From positions 1-19,027 of the forward strand of contig JAMOMX010000025.1 in NCBI GenBank assembly GCA_027066935.1: a stretch of 19,027 bases of DNA, in the 5' to 3' direction. Below the pieces are notes generated by a model. It ran no database searches. It saw nothing but the letters and a program-made list of their open reading frames with translations, and was not told the origin of the DNA. The DNA is from Sulfurimonas sp. GTDB lineage: Bacteria; Campylobacterota; Campylobacteria; Campylobacterales; Sulfurimonadaceae. Below are positions 8,240 through 16,265 of the stretch, piece after piece (within the stretch, counting starts at the first letter, position 1; each line of letters starts with the position of its first letter). The position numbers and the translations under genes were made by a program.

Positions 8240-11200
8240 TTAAGGCACTACTAAAACACTTAATGGATAAGTATAGTTCACAGCTGCCTGATCAGTTACA
8301 ACAACATTAATACTATAATTGTTGTCATTATTGGAATCAATTGGTGTTGCATAAATAGGTGGTATATCAAAAGTCAATATTCCACCACCAGCAATACTAA
8401 AGTGCGATGCATCTATACCACTTAACGCATAAGTAATTGGTGTACCATTTATGCTCTTAGAGAAATAATCTCTAACAAAAGTAGTACCCTGCACAACACT
8501 AATAGTAGAATCAAAAAGGTTTACCAAATAAGGGCGTGCCTCAGGTGTTAGACTAATTAAATAAGCTGAACCACTATCTCCTCCAATATCATCATCTTCA
8601 GGAGCACCAATAACTACATTAGAACCACTAATACTAACAGATTTTCCAAAAAAATCATTTGTAGCTCCATCTAAGGCTACTATTTTTTTTACTTCACTAA
8701 ATATATCACTTCCATTATTATTAAATATATAAGATGCTCCAGTAAATGTATTTTTACCTGAAGCGCTTGCTATAATATTATCTCCGCTAACCCCTACTGA
8801 ATATCCAAAATTATCATATGCTGCTGCATCTGATGATGTAAGTTTTTTAATCTCTGTGTAGATATCACTTACACTATTCTTAAAGATATATACCGACCCA
8901 CTATCTGAACCATTATCATCATTGTTGATAGCTCCAACTACAACATAATCATCACTTATACCAACTGAATACCCAAAATTATCAGATGGCGTTGCATCTG
9001 AAGATGTAAGCTTTTGAATCTCTATATAGTTATCACTTCCATTATTTTTGTAGATATATGTAGATCCGCTATCCGTACCATTAGTATCACTTAAATGGGA
9101 TCCCACAACAACATAATTGCCACTTATCCCAACTGAATACCCAAAATTGTCGCCTATATTTATATCTGATGCAATAAGTTTTTGTACTTCTGTAAATACA
9201 TCACTTACATTTTTAAAAATATATGCTGACCCACTATCATAACCAAAAATATCAGCATTTTGAGATCCCACTACAACATAATTACCATCAATACTAACAG
9301 CCTCTGCAAATTTATCATTCCCCGTAGCATTTGATGCTGTAAGTTTTTGAATCTCTGTAAATATATCACTACCATTATTTTTAAAAATATATGCTGATCC
9401 ACTATCAGTGCCATTATCATCATTTAAATAAGCTCCAATAACAACATAATTTCCACTAATGCTAACACCTTTTCCAAATTGATCACCAGAAGCGGCATCC
9501 GAAGCAGTTAATTTTTGAATTTGAATAGATGTCCCATTTGCTTGTTTTTTGTAGATGTAAGCTGACCCACTACTAGAGCCATTGTCATCATCATTTCTTG
9601 CCCCAATAACAATATAATTACCACTTACAGCAACACTCTCTCCAAAGTTATCATTGCTAGCTCCATCAAAAGCAATAACTTTAGAAATATTTAATGGAAC
9701 TTCAGCTACATCTGTTACAGAGATAACAACACTTTTTATTGCACTGTTACCAACCGAATTAGTTGCTATACTCGTAAGATTATAGATAGGTATAGTTTCG
9801 TAATCTAAGTTGGCACCTAAAGCAACTACAATAGCTCCATCTGTTCCTACACTAAAGTTTGATGAACCTGTTCCACTTAGTATAATATTTATAATGGCTG
9901 TTCCACCATCTGCAATATCGATAATCCCAACACCTGTTCCAGCTGGAGAGTTTTCTGCAACAGAACCTACAAAATCTGTAAGTACTGGTACTTCTACTGT
10001 ATCATCTATATTTATTGTTACATCTACTGCTTTGCTATCTCCAACTTGATTTGTAGCTATTAAAGTTAAATAATATACAAACTTAGTCTCGAAATCAAAA
10101 TTTGCACCATACGCAACATTAATTATCCCCTCTTTGCTTACTATAAAATTATCTGAACCCTCTCCACTGAGGGTCATTTTAGTAATAGCAGCATTTCCAT
10201 TATCAATTATTTTTATATTTCCAACTAATGATCCAGCTGTAGAGTTCTCTTCAATAGAAGCAATAAAAGATTCAATAACTGGTATATTTTCATCAACATC
10301 AAGTACAAAAATATTTAACAAAACACTACTTTTGTCTCCATTAGTACTAAATATAGTTGCTGTTAATTTGTAAGAGTTTTGTTGCTCATAATCTAGATTA
10401 ACTCCATCAGCTACGCTAATGTCACCATTAGTTAAAGCTTCAAATGATTCTGCGCCAACACCAACTAAAACTATTTTACCAATGCCCTCTTTAGTTAAGT
10501 ATCTAGTAGGGATTGTACTAATAACTCTACTACTTGTAATATTTTCTTCTAACGACGCACTTAGATACATCGTTGGGTCTGCAACAGGCAAAGTAGATAT
10601 AAAAGTATCAATATCTAAATCATTTTTTAATGTAGATTTATAATGTTCTAAAGCATCTTGTTCACTAATAAGTGTTTTTCCAATTAATCTAAATATAGAT
10701 TCTAATTTATCTATTTTCAAATTAACATCTCTAAGATCTATTTTTTCTACACTACCTAAAGCTTTTCGTATATTTTCTGTTATCACAATATTATTATCTG
10801 GATTATTATCATTATCAAGTGTTTGAAACACTCTTATAATATTTTTAACCCTTTTGTCTGTAACATTTGTACGAGAAACTTTTGCCAAATCAGCTGGATA
10901 TACTCTTTTGTCTTCATTTACCATAGCTCCAGATATCTCACCAATTATTATATTTCCAATTTGAAATTCTATATTACAAGATTTATTAAATTCAAATGCT
11001 CCATCTTTATCTACTATTCCTTTAATTTTATTACCGCAGCTATACTCAACTCCAGATACTAAAGAATCCACAAGATAAGCAATCTCATTCTCAACAATAA
11101 TTTTAGAATCAATATTAGAAGAAGAATTTCCTCTTTCACCACAACCAACCATTGCGCCTAATGTAAAAAGTAATATAACAAATACAAATAAGTGTTTCAT
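8240..11200 (-). CDS. Large lipoprotein with cadherin-like repeats and seven-bladed FG-GAP propeller
   Basis: The 986-residue protein has a lipoprotein-type signal ending MVGC (C20). An N-terminal domain spans 30-205, with DSLVSGVEYSC, a DKDGAFEF turn and two cysteines (C55, C75) that may pair. Three cadherin-like repeats (about 208-304, 305-404, 405-503) share ENS/SAG, SGxGSxNF and GxNxDYE. Seven repeats of about 55 residues (507-885) follow, each opening with a variant of LTASDAxxxDNFGYSVxISG and carrying NDDDNGxxSGSAYI loops, as in integrin-type FG-GAP propellers with calcium loops. Blade 6 lacks the acidic loop. A last cadherin-like domain covers 888-986. The location is presumably the outer membrane or surface, with a role in binding or adhesion; the ligand is unknown. 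It is the first gene of the operon with the Slam-like barrel. ATG with GGAG 7 bases upstream. Confidence 0.85.
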   Translation of the reverse strand: MKHLFVFVILLFTLGAMVGCGERGNSSSNIDSKIIVENEIAYLVDSLVSGVEYSCGNKIKGIVDKDGAFEFNKSCNIEFQIGNIIIGEISGAMVNEDKRVYPADLAKVSRTNVTDKRVKNIIRVFQTLDNDNNPDNNIVITENIRKALGSVEKIDLRDVNLKIDKLESIFRLIGKTLISEQDALEHYKSTLKNDLDIDTFISTLPVADPTMYLSASLEENITSSRVISTIPTRYLTKEGIGKIVLVGVGAESFEALTNGDISVADGVNLDYEQQNSYKLTATIFSTNGDKSSVLLNIFVLDVDENIPVIESFIASIEENSTAGSLVGNIKIIDNGNAAITKMTLSGEGSDNFIVSKEGIINVAYGANFDFETKFVYYLTLIATNQVGDSKAVDVTINIDDTVEVPVLTDFVGSVAENSPAGTGVGIIDIADGGTAIINIILSGTGSSNFSVGTDGAIVVALGANLDYETIPIYNLTSIATNSVGNSAIKSVVISVTDVAEVPLNISKVIAFDGASNDNFGESVAVSGNYIVIGARNDDDNGSSSGSAYIYKKQANGTSIQIQKLTASDAASGDQFGKGVSISGNYVVIGAYLNDDNGTDSGSAYIFKNNGSDIFTEIQKLTASNATGNDKFAEAVSIDGNYVVVGSQNADIFGYDSGSAYIFKNVSDVFTEVQKLIASDINIGDNFGYSVGISGNYVVVGSHLSDTNGTDSGSTYIYKNNGSDNYIEIQKLTSSDATPSDNFGYSVGISDDYVVVGAINNDDNGSDSGSVYIFKNSVSDIYTEIKKLTSSDAAAYDNFGYSVGVSGDNIIASASGKNTFTGASYIFNNNGSDIFSEVKKIVALDGATNDFFGKSVSISGSNVVIGAPEDDDIGGDSGSAYLISLTPEARPYLVNLFDSTISVVQGTTFVRDYFSKSINGTPITYALSGIDASHFSIAGGGILTFDIPPIYATPIDSNNDNNYSINVVVTDQAAVNYTYPLSVLVVP
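8546..9682 (-). repeat. Seven in-frame tandem repeats encoding FG-GAP blades (about 168 bp each)
   Basis: The gene section for residues 507-885 is a tandem array with a period of roughly 165-168 bp. Neighbouring units share near-identical stretches; for example the bases coding for DNFGYSVGIS recur around 8800, 8970 and 9145 with few changes. Blades 4-6 look most alike, suggesting more recent duplication within the array. Confidence 0.75.
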
Positions 11201-11226
11201 GAATAAACTCCATAATTCTTCAACTC

Positions 11227-11232
11227 ATTATA
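11227..11232 (-). promoter_or_regulatory. -10 element of the lipoprotein/barrel/FecR operon
   Basis: TATAAT is read on the minus strand at 11232-11227. Transcription would start near 11220, leaving a leader of about 20 bases that contains GGAG. No clear -35 is seen; the upstream stretch is rich in A/T. It faces away from the cyclase promoter in a 126-bp intergenic region. Confidence 0.5.
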
Positions 11233-11282
11233 TCTTGTTAATACTTATTTATATATTTATAAAGAAATTTTAACTATATAGT

Positions 11283-11291
11283 TGTTATAAT
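11283..11291 (+). promoter_or_regulatory. Promoter of the CHASE2 cyclase gene (extended -10)
   Basis: TGTTATAAT at 11283-11291 is a perfect extended -10. Transcription would begin near 11298, about 29 bases before the ATG. AAAGG at 11315-11319 serves as ribosome binding site. The two divergent -10 boxes lie about 50 bases apart, so one regulator site could affect both. Confidence 0.6.
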
Positions 11292-11326
11292 AATTTAAGT
11301 TTACAAGATTAGTTAAAGGCTGGTAA

Positions 11327-13468
11327 ATGCAAGGACGATACAAAGTTTTAACTACTCTATTTATACTCATATCTCTTCTTATATCATCTGCCTACCTTTA
11401 TCTACCAAATTATTTTCAGTCTCTAGATGATAGAGTTAGAGATTTTTATTTCATCTATAGGGGTCCGCAAAAAACAAGTGATGATATAGTAATTATAGAT
11501 ATAGATGAAAAAAGTTTAAAAGAACTTGGACAGTGGCCATGGGAAAGAAACAAAGTAGCTACAATTTTAACAAATCTTACTAAAAGCGGTGCTGGAATAA
11601 TTGGACTTGATATAATATTTGCTGAAGCTGATAAAACATCTCCTAAAAAATTTGCAGATAAATGGAATCTTGATATAAAAAATATGCCTGATTATGATTT
11701 GATTTTATCTCAAACAATTGCAAATACTCCAACTATTTTGAGCTACATTTTTGACTTTGATATTATAAATAATAATGATACACCACATATACCTGCTATA
11801 TTTATAGAAAAAAACAAAAACTATGGTGAGTTTATACCAAGAGCCAAAGGTGTACTTACAAACTTAGAGATTATTCAAGAGTCTGGCTATTCAAGTGGCT
11901 TTATAAACAATATACCTGATGAAACTGGTATTATCAGAAGTGTGCCTTTGTTAATAAACTATGACAATGCACTATACCCATCTCTCGCTTTTGAGATGTT
12001 TAGAGTAGCAAAAGAAGTCAATAAAGTTAAAGTGCTATATGATACAGTTGGAGTTAGTAATATCTATATAGGTAAAGAAAACATCACAACTGATAGATAT
12101 GCAAGACTACATATTAATTTTAGAGGAGAATTTAAAAGTTACAAATATATATCTGCTGTTGATATTTATAACAATAATATAAAAAAAGAAGATATTGAGG
12201 GCAAATTTGTTTTAATTGGAACATCTGCATATGGCTTAATGGATCTTCGTGCAACTCCTATGGATAGCGTAATTCCTGGTGTTGAGATTCAAGCAAATGT
12301 AATTGACAATCTTTTAAATAAAGATATGCTTGTTAAACCATATTGGGGAGAATTTGCTAATATAATCATAATTATAACAATAGTATTTATAATAATTTTC
12401 TTTTACTCTAGGTTAACACTTCTACCACTAATAATCATATATTTATTATCCTTTGTTTCTATTCTTTATCTTAACTACTACATACTTTTTTCTTTTTATA
12501 TTATTTTAAACTCTATTTTTCCTATGGTTGCTATGGTTTTTTCACTTATAAGTGTTTTGGGAATAAAATATATATTTGAGTTTCGTCAAAAAGAGATTAT
12601 CAAAAATAGCTTTTCAAAAAAAGTATCAAAGCAAGTTATGGAAGATTTATTATCACAACAAAATATTACTGATTTATCTTCTAAAGAGGTAAATGTAACT
12701 ATATACTTTTCAGATATTCGTTCATTTACATCTATTTCAGAAAATTTAAAATCTCCAAAAAGAATAACAGATTTTTTAAATTATTATATGAATGCAATGG
12801 TAGAATCAATTGAAAAATATAGTGGTACAATAGATAAATTTATTGGTGATTCCATTATGGCATACTGGAATGCTCCTTTAGCAATACAAAATCATGCAGA
12901 TAAAGCAGTTCTTACTGCTTTGGAGCAAATTGCCAAAAGAGAGGATATAAATACAATAATAAATAAAGATTTTGGTCTTGATATTGACTTTGGTATAGGA
13001 ATCAATACTGGTAATGCTATTCTAGGTGAGATTGGCTCAATTGGACGATCTGATTATACAATTATTGGTGATGCTGTAAACCTTGCCTCTAGGCTAGAGG
13101 GACTATGTAAACGATACAAAGTTAGGCTTATAATATCTGAATTTACAAAAGAATTACTTATAAATGAATACGTAGAACAACTCTTGGATATAGTACAAGT
13201 AAAGGGGAAAAAAGAGCCTGTAAAAATATATGAAATTATCGATATTGGAAAACCTAATAACGAAAAAACTAAAGAGTTAAATCTTTATAACCAAGCACAT
13301 AAACTATATTTAGATGCAAAATTTACAGATGCGAAAAAAATCTTTGATAAATTATATGAACAATATAAAAAACACCTATATAACATCTATTCTTTAAGAT
13401 GTAAACATATGATAGATGAGGGAGTAAATAGTTTTGATGGTATATTTAGGGAGCCTCTAAATATTTAA
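11327..13468 (+). CDS. CHASE2-domain class III adenylate cyclase
   Basis: The 713-residue membrane sensor enzyme has an N-terminal helix (about 7-27). An extracytoplasmic CHASE2 domain follows (28-335; DIVIIDIDEKSL, LGQWPW, GAGIIGLDIIFAE, FVLIGTSAYGLMD). Three membrane helices lie at about 343-413. A class III nucleotide cyclase domain covers 454-635. The metal-binding aspartates are D463 (FSDIRSFT) and D508 (KFIGDSIM). K504 and D576 fit the ATP-selecting pair, and N585/R589 (NLASRLEG) are the transition-state residues, so the enzyme looks active and cAMP-forming. A short helical TPR-like tail runs from 650 to 690. Its divergent neighbour operon contains a FecR-domain protein; CHASE2 cyclases and FecR genes often lie together in proteobacteria, as I recall, suggesting a shared envelope signal. 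ATG with AAAGG 7 bases upstream. Confidence 0.92.
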   Translation: MQGRYKVLTTLFILISLLISSAYLYLPNYFQSLDDRVRDFYFIYRGPQKTSDDIVIIDIDEKSLKELGQWPWERNKVATILTNLTKSGAGIIGLDIIFAEADKTSPKKFADKWNLDIKNMPDYDLILSQTIANTPTILSYIFDFDIINNNDTPHIPAIFIEKNKNYGEFIPRAKGVLTNLEIIQESGYSSGFINNIPDETGIIRSVPLLINYDNALYPSLAFEMFRVAKEVNKVKVLYDTVGVSNIYIGKENITTDRYARLHINFRGEFKSYKYISAVDIYNNNIKKEDIEGKFVLIGTSAYGLMDLRATPMDSVIPGVEIQANVIDNLLNKDMLVKPYWGEFANIIIIITIVFIIIFFYSRLTLLPLIIIYLLSFVSILYLNYYILFSFYIILNSIFPMVAMVFSLISVLGIKYIFEFRQKEIIKNSFSKKVSKQVMEDLLSQQNITDLSSKEVNVTIYFSDIRSFTSISENLKSPKRITDFLNYYMNAMVESIEKYSGTIDKFIGDSIMAYWNAPLAIQNHADKAVLTALEQIAKREDINTIINKDFGLDIDFGIGINTGNAILGEIGSIGRSDYTIIGDAVNLASRLEGLCKRYKVRLIISEFTKELLINEYVEQLLDIVQVKGKKEPVKIYEIIDIGKPNNEKTKELNLYNQAHKLYLDAKFTDAKKIFDKLYEQYKKHLYNIYSLRCKHMIDEGVNSFDGIFREPLNI

Positions 13469-13478
13469 CAAAATAATA
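13469..13478. repeat. Left target-site duplication of the MITE-like element
   Basis: CAAAATAATA lies directly left of the inverted end and directly after the cyclase stop codon. The same ten bases follow the right end at 13638-13647, as expected from a staggered transposase cut. Confidence 0.8.
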
Positions 13479-13637
13479 CACGGCTGTTTCATACTAACAA
13501 GTTTTTCTGTTTCGTCACCCTGAACTTGCACCACAAGGGTATGATAATTCAGGGTCTAGTTTTTACTACATTTTATATTAGATTCCCTCTCAAGCTGAGA
13601 ATGACTGAACTAATAAGCTTAGTATGAAACAGCCGTG
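13479..13637. mobile_element. 159-bp MITE-like palindromic insertion
   Basis: The element begins CACGGCTGTTTCATACTA (13479-13496) and ends with its exact reverse complement (13620-13637). The two halves stay imperfectly complementary further in (GTCAcCCTGAACTTG against GTCATTCTCAGCTTG). It also contains local palindromes: ACCCTGAA/TTCAGGGT (13517-13524 with 13548-13555) and TCTCA/TGAGA (13588-13600). It has no reading frame of note. Exact 10-bp duplications flank it. It is therefore a non-autonomous element moved in trans, dependent on a transposase with matching ends that is not in this window. Removing it and one duplicate leaves a 68-base spacer between cyclase and HD-GYP genes. As RNA it would fold into a long hairpin and may affect read-through. 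Confidence 0.85.
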
Positions 13638-13647
13638 CAAAATAATA
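13638..13647. repeat. Right target-site duplication of the MITE-like element
   Basis: CAAAATAATA directly follows the right inverted end and matches 13469-13478 base for base. Confidence 0.8.
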
Positions 13648-13675
13648 TTCGTTAAATCATAATTGCAATAAAATA

Positions 13676-13684
13676 TGTTAAAAT
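13676..13684 (+). promoter_or_regulatory. Possible promoter of the MBL-GAF-HD-GYP gene
   Basis: TGTTAAAAT at 13676-13684 fits an extended -10 (TGn plus TAAAAT). Transcription would start near 13691, about 15 bases before the ATG. The site lies outside the inserted element. It could give the gene its own transcription if the insertion reduces read-through from the cyclase gene. Confidence 0.4.
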
Positions 13685-13705
13685 AAAGGGATTGGACAAG
13701 TTATC

Positions 13706-16027
13706 ATGAAATCTATAAAAATACTCGGTGCTGCTGGAAATGTCTCAGTAGATTCATATGCAACGTGCATTCAAATAACTAAAAACACTCTAATAGATGC
13801 TGGAAATATTATAGATGCATTGGGAGATGATATAAAATATATAAATAATATTTTTTTATCTCATACCCATTTAGATCATATAATAGATAGTGCTTTTTTA
13901 ATAGATAATTTTTTCAGTATAAGACAAACTTCTCTAAATATATATGGACTACCTGAAACTATAGATGCACTTAAAAAACATATCTTTAATAATGTTATAT
14001 GGCCTGATTTTAGCAAAATAAATATTCCAAATACATCTAAAGCATCTATCAATTTTATAGAGCTTGAACTTGAAAAAACTTATCAAGTAGAATCAGGTAT
14101 AACACTTACTCCTATAAAAGCAAATCATACCGTACCTTGTTGTGGATATATTATTAAAAAAGATAACGCTTCTATATATTTTACGGGTGATACCTATAAA
14201 AATCCTGCAATATGGAGTAGAATAGATAATGATAAAACCATTAAAACTCTTATAATAGATGTATCTTTTCCAAATAAACTTTTTAACATCGCACAAAAAA
14301 GCAAACATTTAACACCTAAATTATTAGATGAAGATATGGATAATCTCATAAGAAAAGATTGTAATATATATATAAATCATATAAAACCTATACACAAAAA
14401 AGAGATAGTAGCTGAATTAGAAGATATTGGCATAGAAAAAAATAAGATACTTAATGATGGAGATATTATCACTTTTGAAGATGGTAAATTATTAAACTAT
14501 AACAACTCCGCAGAATCAAGAATAAATAAGTTAAATAATATAGGTATAGCATTATCAGCTGAGGATAATTTAGAAAAATTATTGGAATTGATAGTAACTG
14601 AATCAAAGTATATTACTAATGCTGATGGAGGGACACTCTACCTTTTAGAAGACAAAATGTTAAAGTTTACAGTGGTTCAAACTGATTCTATGAATATAAA
14701 AATGGGTGGTACGAGTGCAGAGATAACATGGCAACCACTGCCTCTTTACCTTAAAGATGGAAGCCCAAACAAAAAGATGGTAGCAGCACTATCTGCTTTA
14801 GATGAAAAAATCATAAATATTCAAGATGTTTATAAAGCTGTTGGATTTTCATTTGATGGAACTAAAAAATTTGATGCTTCAACTGGCTATAGATCAAAAT
14901 CAATGCTTGTTGTACCATTAAAAGATCATGAACAAAAAATTATAGGGGTATTACAACTTATAAATAAACAAAATAAATTTGAAGACACTATAGAAACATT
15001 TAACAAAGATGATGAAAAAATTACTCTGTCCTTAGCTTCACAGGCTGCTGTAGCTATAACAAATGTAAAACTAATAGATGGGTTAGAAAAATTATTAGAG
15101 TCATTTTTAAAAAGTATTATATTTGCAATTGGTAAAAAATCTCCCTATACAGCTGCTCATATTCAAAGGATGGTAGAGTTAAGTGTATCTTTAGCTAAAG
15201 AGATAGATAATGATAATACCGTTTTTAAAGATAAAAACTTTAGTGAAACAACAATTAAACAGATAAAAATTGCGGCACTTATGCATGATATAGGAAAACT
15301 AGCTACACCTGAACAGATAATTGATAAATCAACTAAACTTGAAAAAATTTATGACAGATTGGATCTTATTGAATTCAGAATAGAGCTGATTAAAAAAGAG
15401 TGTGAGATATCCTATTTAAAGGGTAATATTTCCAAAAATGAATTTGAGCAAAACTCTAAAGAGTTAGATGAATATTTTAAAATAATAGAAAAAAGTAATG
15501 TAGCAGCAACATTTACCTCCAATGAAGATGTGAAATTATTTAAAAAATTATCAAAAAAAATATACCATGTAAATGATACAGCATATAAAGTTTTAACAAA
15601 TGAAGAAGCTTATAACCTAAGTATACAAAAAGGGACCCTTACTGATGAAGAGAGGCAAATTATAAATGAGCATGCTAAAATAAGCTTAGATATATTAAAT
15701 AAACTACCATTTCCTAAAAAGTACAACGATGTAGCACAAATTGCTGGTGCTCATCATGAAAAATTAAATGGAAAGGGTTACCCTCTAGGACTAAAAGGAG
15801 ATGAGATATCTTTTGAAGCTAGAATTTTGGCAGTAGCCGACATTTTTGAGGCTTTAACTGCTAGTGATAGACCATATAAAAAAGCAAATACTATAACAGT
15901 TGCAATGGAAATACTCCACTCTATGGTTAAAGATGGTGATTTAGATAAAGATATAGTTAACTTCTTTCATAGCTCAAAACTTTACTTAAAATATGCAAAT
16001 AAATATTTAGAAAAAAAAATTAATTAA
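13706..16027 (+). CDS. Metallo-beta-lactamase / GAF / HD-GYP fusion protein, putative cyclic-nucleotide phosphodiesterase
   Basis: The 773-residue, probably cytosolic protein has three parts. Residues 1-265 form a metallo-beta-lactamase fold with HTHLDH (53-58), H141, GDT (161-163) and H225. This zinc-site layout fits RNase Z-like proteins and class II cyclic-nucleotide phosphodiesterases. Residues about 285-455 are a GAF domain (ADGGTLYLL, GVLQLINKQNKF). Residues 465-773 are an HD-GYP domain: HD in MHDIGK (526-531), HHEKLNGKGYPLGLKG (683-698) and AVADIFEALTASDRPYK (709-725). HD-GYP domains hydrolyse c-di-GMP. About 100 mostly helical, charged residues (540-645) are inserted between the HD and GYP parts. 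The upstream gene makes cAMP, so the first domain may act on it and the GAF domain may bind a cyclic nucleotide; this is inference. Weak ribosome site (GGAC). Confidence 0.88.
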   Translation: MKSIKILGAAGNVSVDSYATCIQITKNTLIDAGNIIDALGDDIKYINNIFLSHTHLDHIIDSAFLIDNFFSIRQTSLNIYGLPETIDALKKHIFNNVIWPDFSKINIPNTSKASINFIELELEKTYQVESGITLTPIKANHTVPCCGYIIKKDNASIYFTGDTYKNPAIWSRIDNDKTIKTLIIDVSFPNKLFNIAQKSKHLTPKLLDEDMDNLIRKDCNIYINHIKPIHKKEIVAELEDIGIEKNKILNDGDIITFEDGKLLNYNNSAESRINKLNNIGIALSAEDNLEKLLELIVTESKYITNADGGTLYLLEDKMLKFTVVQTDSMNIKMGGTSAEITWQPLPLYLKDGSPNKKMVAALSALDEKIINIQDVYKAVGFSFDGTKKFDASTGYRSKSMLVVPLKDHEQKIIGVLQLINKQNKFEDTIETFNKDDEKITLSLASQAAVAITNVKLIDGLEKLLESFLKSIIFAIGKKSPYTAAHIQRMVELSVSLAKEIDNDNTVFKDKNFSETTIKQIKIAALMHDIGKLATPEQIIDKSTKLEKIYDRLDLIEFRIELIKKECEISYLKGNISKNEFEQNSKELDEYFKIIEKSNVAATFTSNEDVKLFKKLSKKIYHVNDTAYKVLTNEEAYNLSIQKGTLTDEERQIINEHAKISLDILNKLPFPKKYNDVAQIAGAHHEKLNGKGYPLGLKGDEISFEARILAVADIFEALTASDRPYKKANTITVAMEILHSMVKDGDLDKDIVNFFHSSKLYLKYANKYLEKKIN

Positions 16028-16059
16028 AAAAATTGAACCATCTTGCATCTGTATCACAA

Positions 16060-16259
16060 ATAGCCCAAGAAGCCGTCTCGCCATTGGCTTGGTTCTAAAA
16101 GCCGAATTTGGGTGAAGAGAGAGCAATCTATTGGCGACAATTTCTCGACTAAACGAGTCAGTCTCAAATGAAACCATCGACTCACAAAAACTCTACTTGT
16201 TCACTAATTGAATATGTAGAACCCTCATATTTGCGAAGACACGAACTTCTCAGACTAAT
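16060..16259 (-). ncRNA. ssrS: 6S RNA candidate
   Basis: This is a non-coding stretch with higher GC than its surroundings. On the minus strand it starts ATTAGTCTGAGAAGTTCG, much like the 5' end of E. coli 6S RNA (CUCUGAGAUGUUCG). An 11-bp closing stem pairs 16256-16246 with 16072-16062, including G-U pairs that work only on this strand. After a small internal loop, GUCU(U)CGC (16240-16233) pairs with GCGAGAC (16081-16075). A small hairpin (GGCTT/AAGCC, 16086-16103) sits on the 3' side of what would be the central bubble. The length of about 200 bases fits 6S, which binds the housekeeping RNA polymerase holoenzyme as an open-promoter mimic. A TATAAT lies correctly placed upstream. Ends are estimates. 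Confidence 0.75.
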
Positions 16260-16265
16260 ACCTAT

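Noticed and set aside
9810..11062. Several plus-strand frames of 74-79 codons opposite the lipoprotein gene, plus others at 4403-4609, 6414-6626 and (minus) 14093-14308
   Set aside because: All lie opposite strongly supported genes, have no ribosome sites or recognisable domains, and arise from repeated codon patterns of the coding strand.
13479..13637. CRISPR repeat or simple rho-independent terminator
   Set aside because: Only one unit with no spacers. The long perfect terminal repeats together with the exact 10-bp flanking duplications show an inserted element rather than a native terminator.
16060..16259. tmRNA, SRP RNA or RNase P RNA as identity of the structured RNA
   Set aside because: No tRNA-like ends or tag frame, no SRP Alu/tetraloop motif, and no GAGGAAAGTCC-type RNase P core; the 5' end and nested closing stems fit 6S.
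16028..16260. Small plus-strand or minus-strand peptides or a transposase remnant in the 16028-16348 region
   Set aside because: All frames are broken by stops every few dozen codons and give no known motif. The RNA pairing pattern with strand-specific G-U pairs explains the conserved-looking, higher-GC sequence better.
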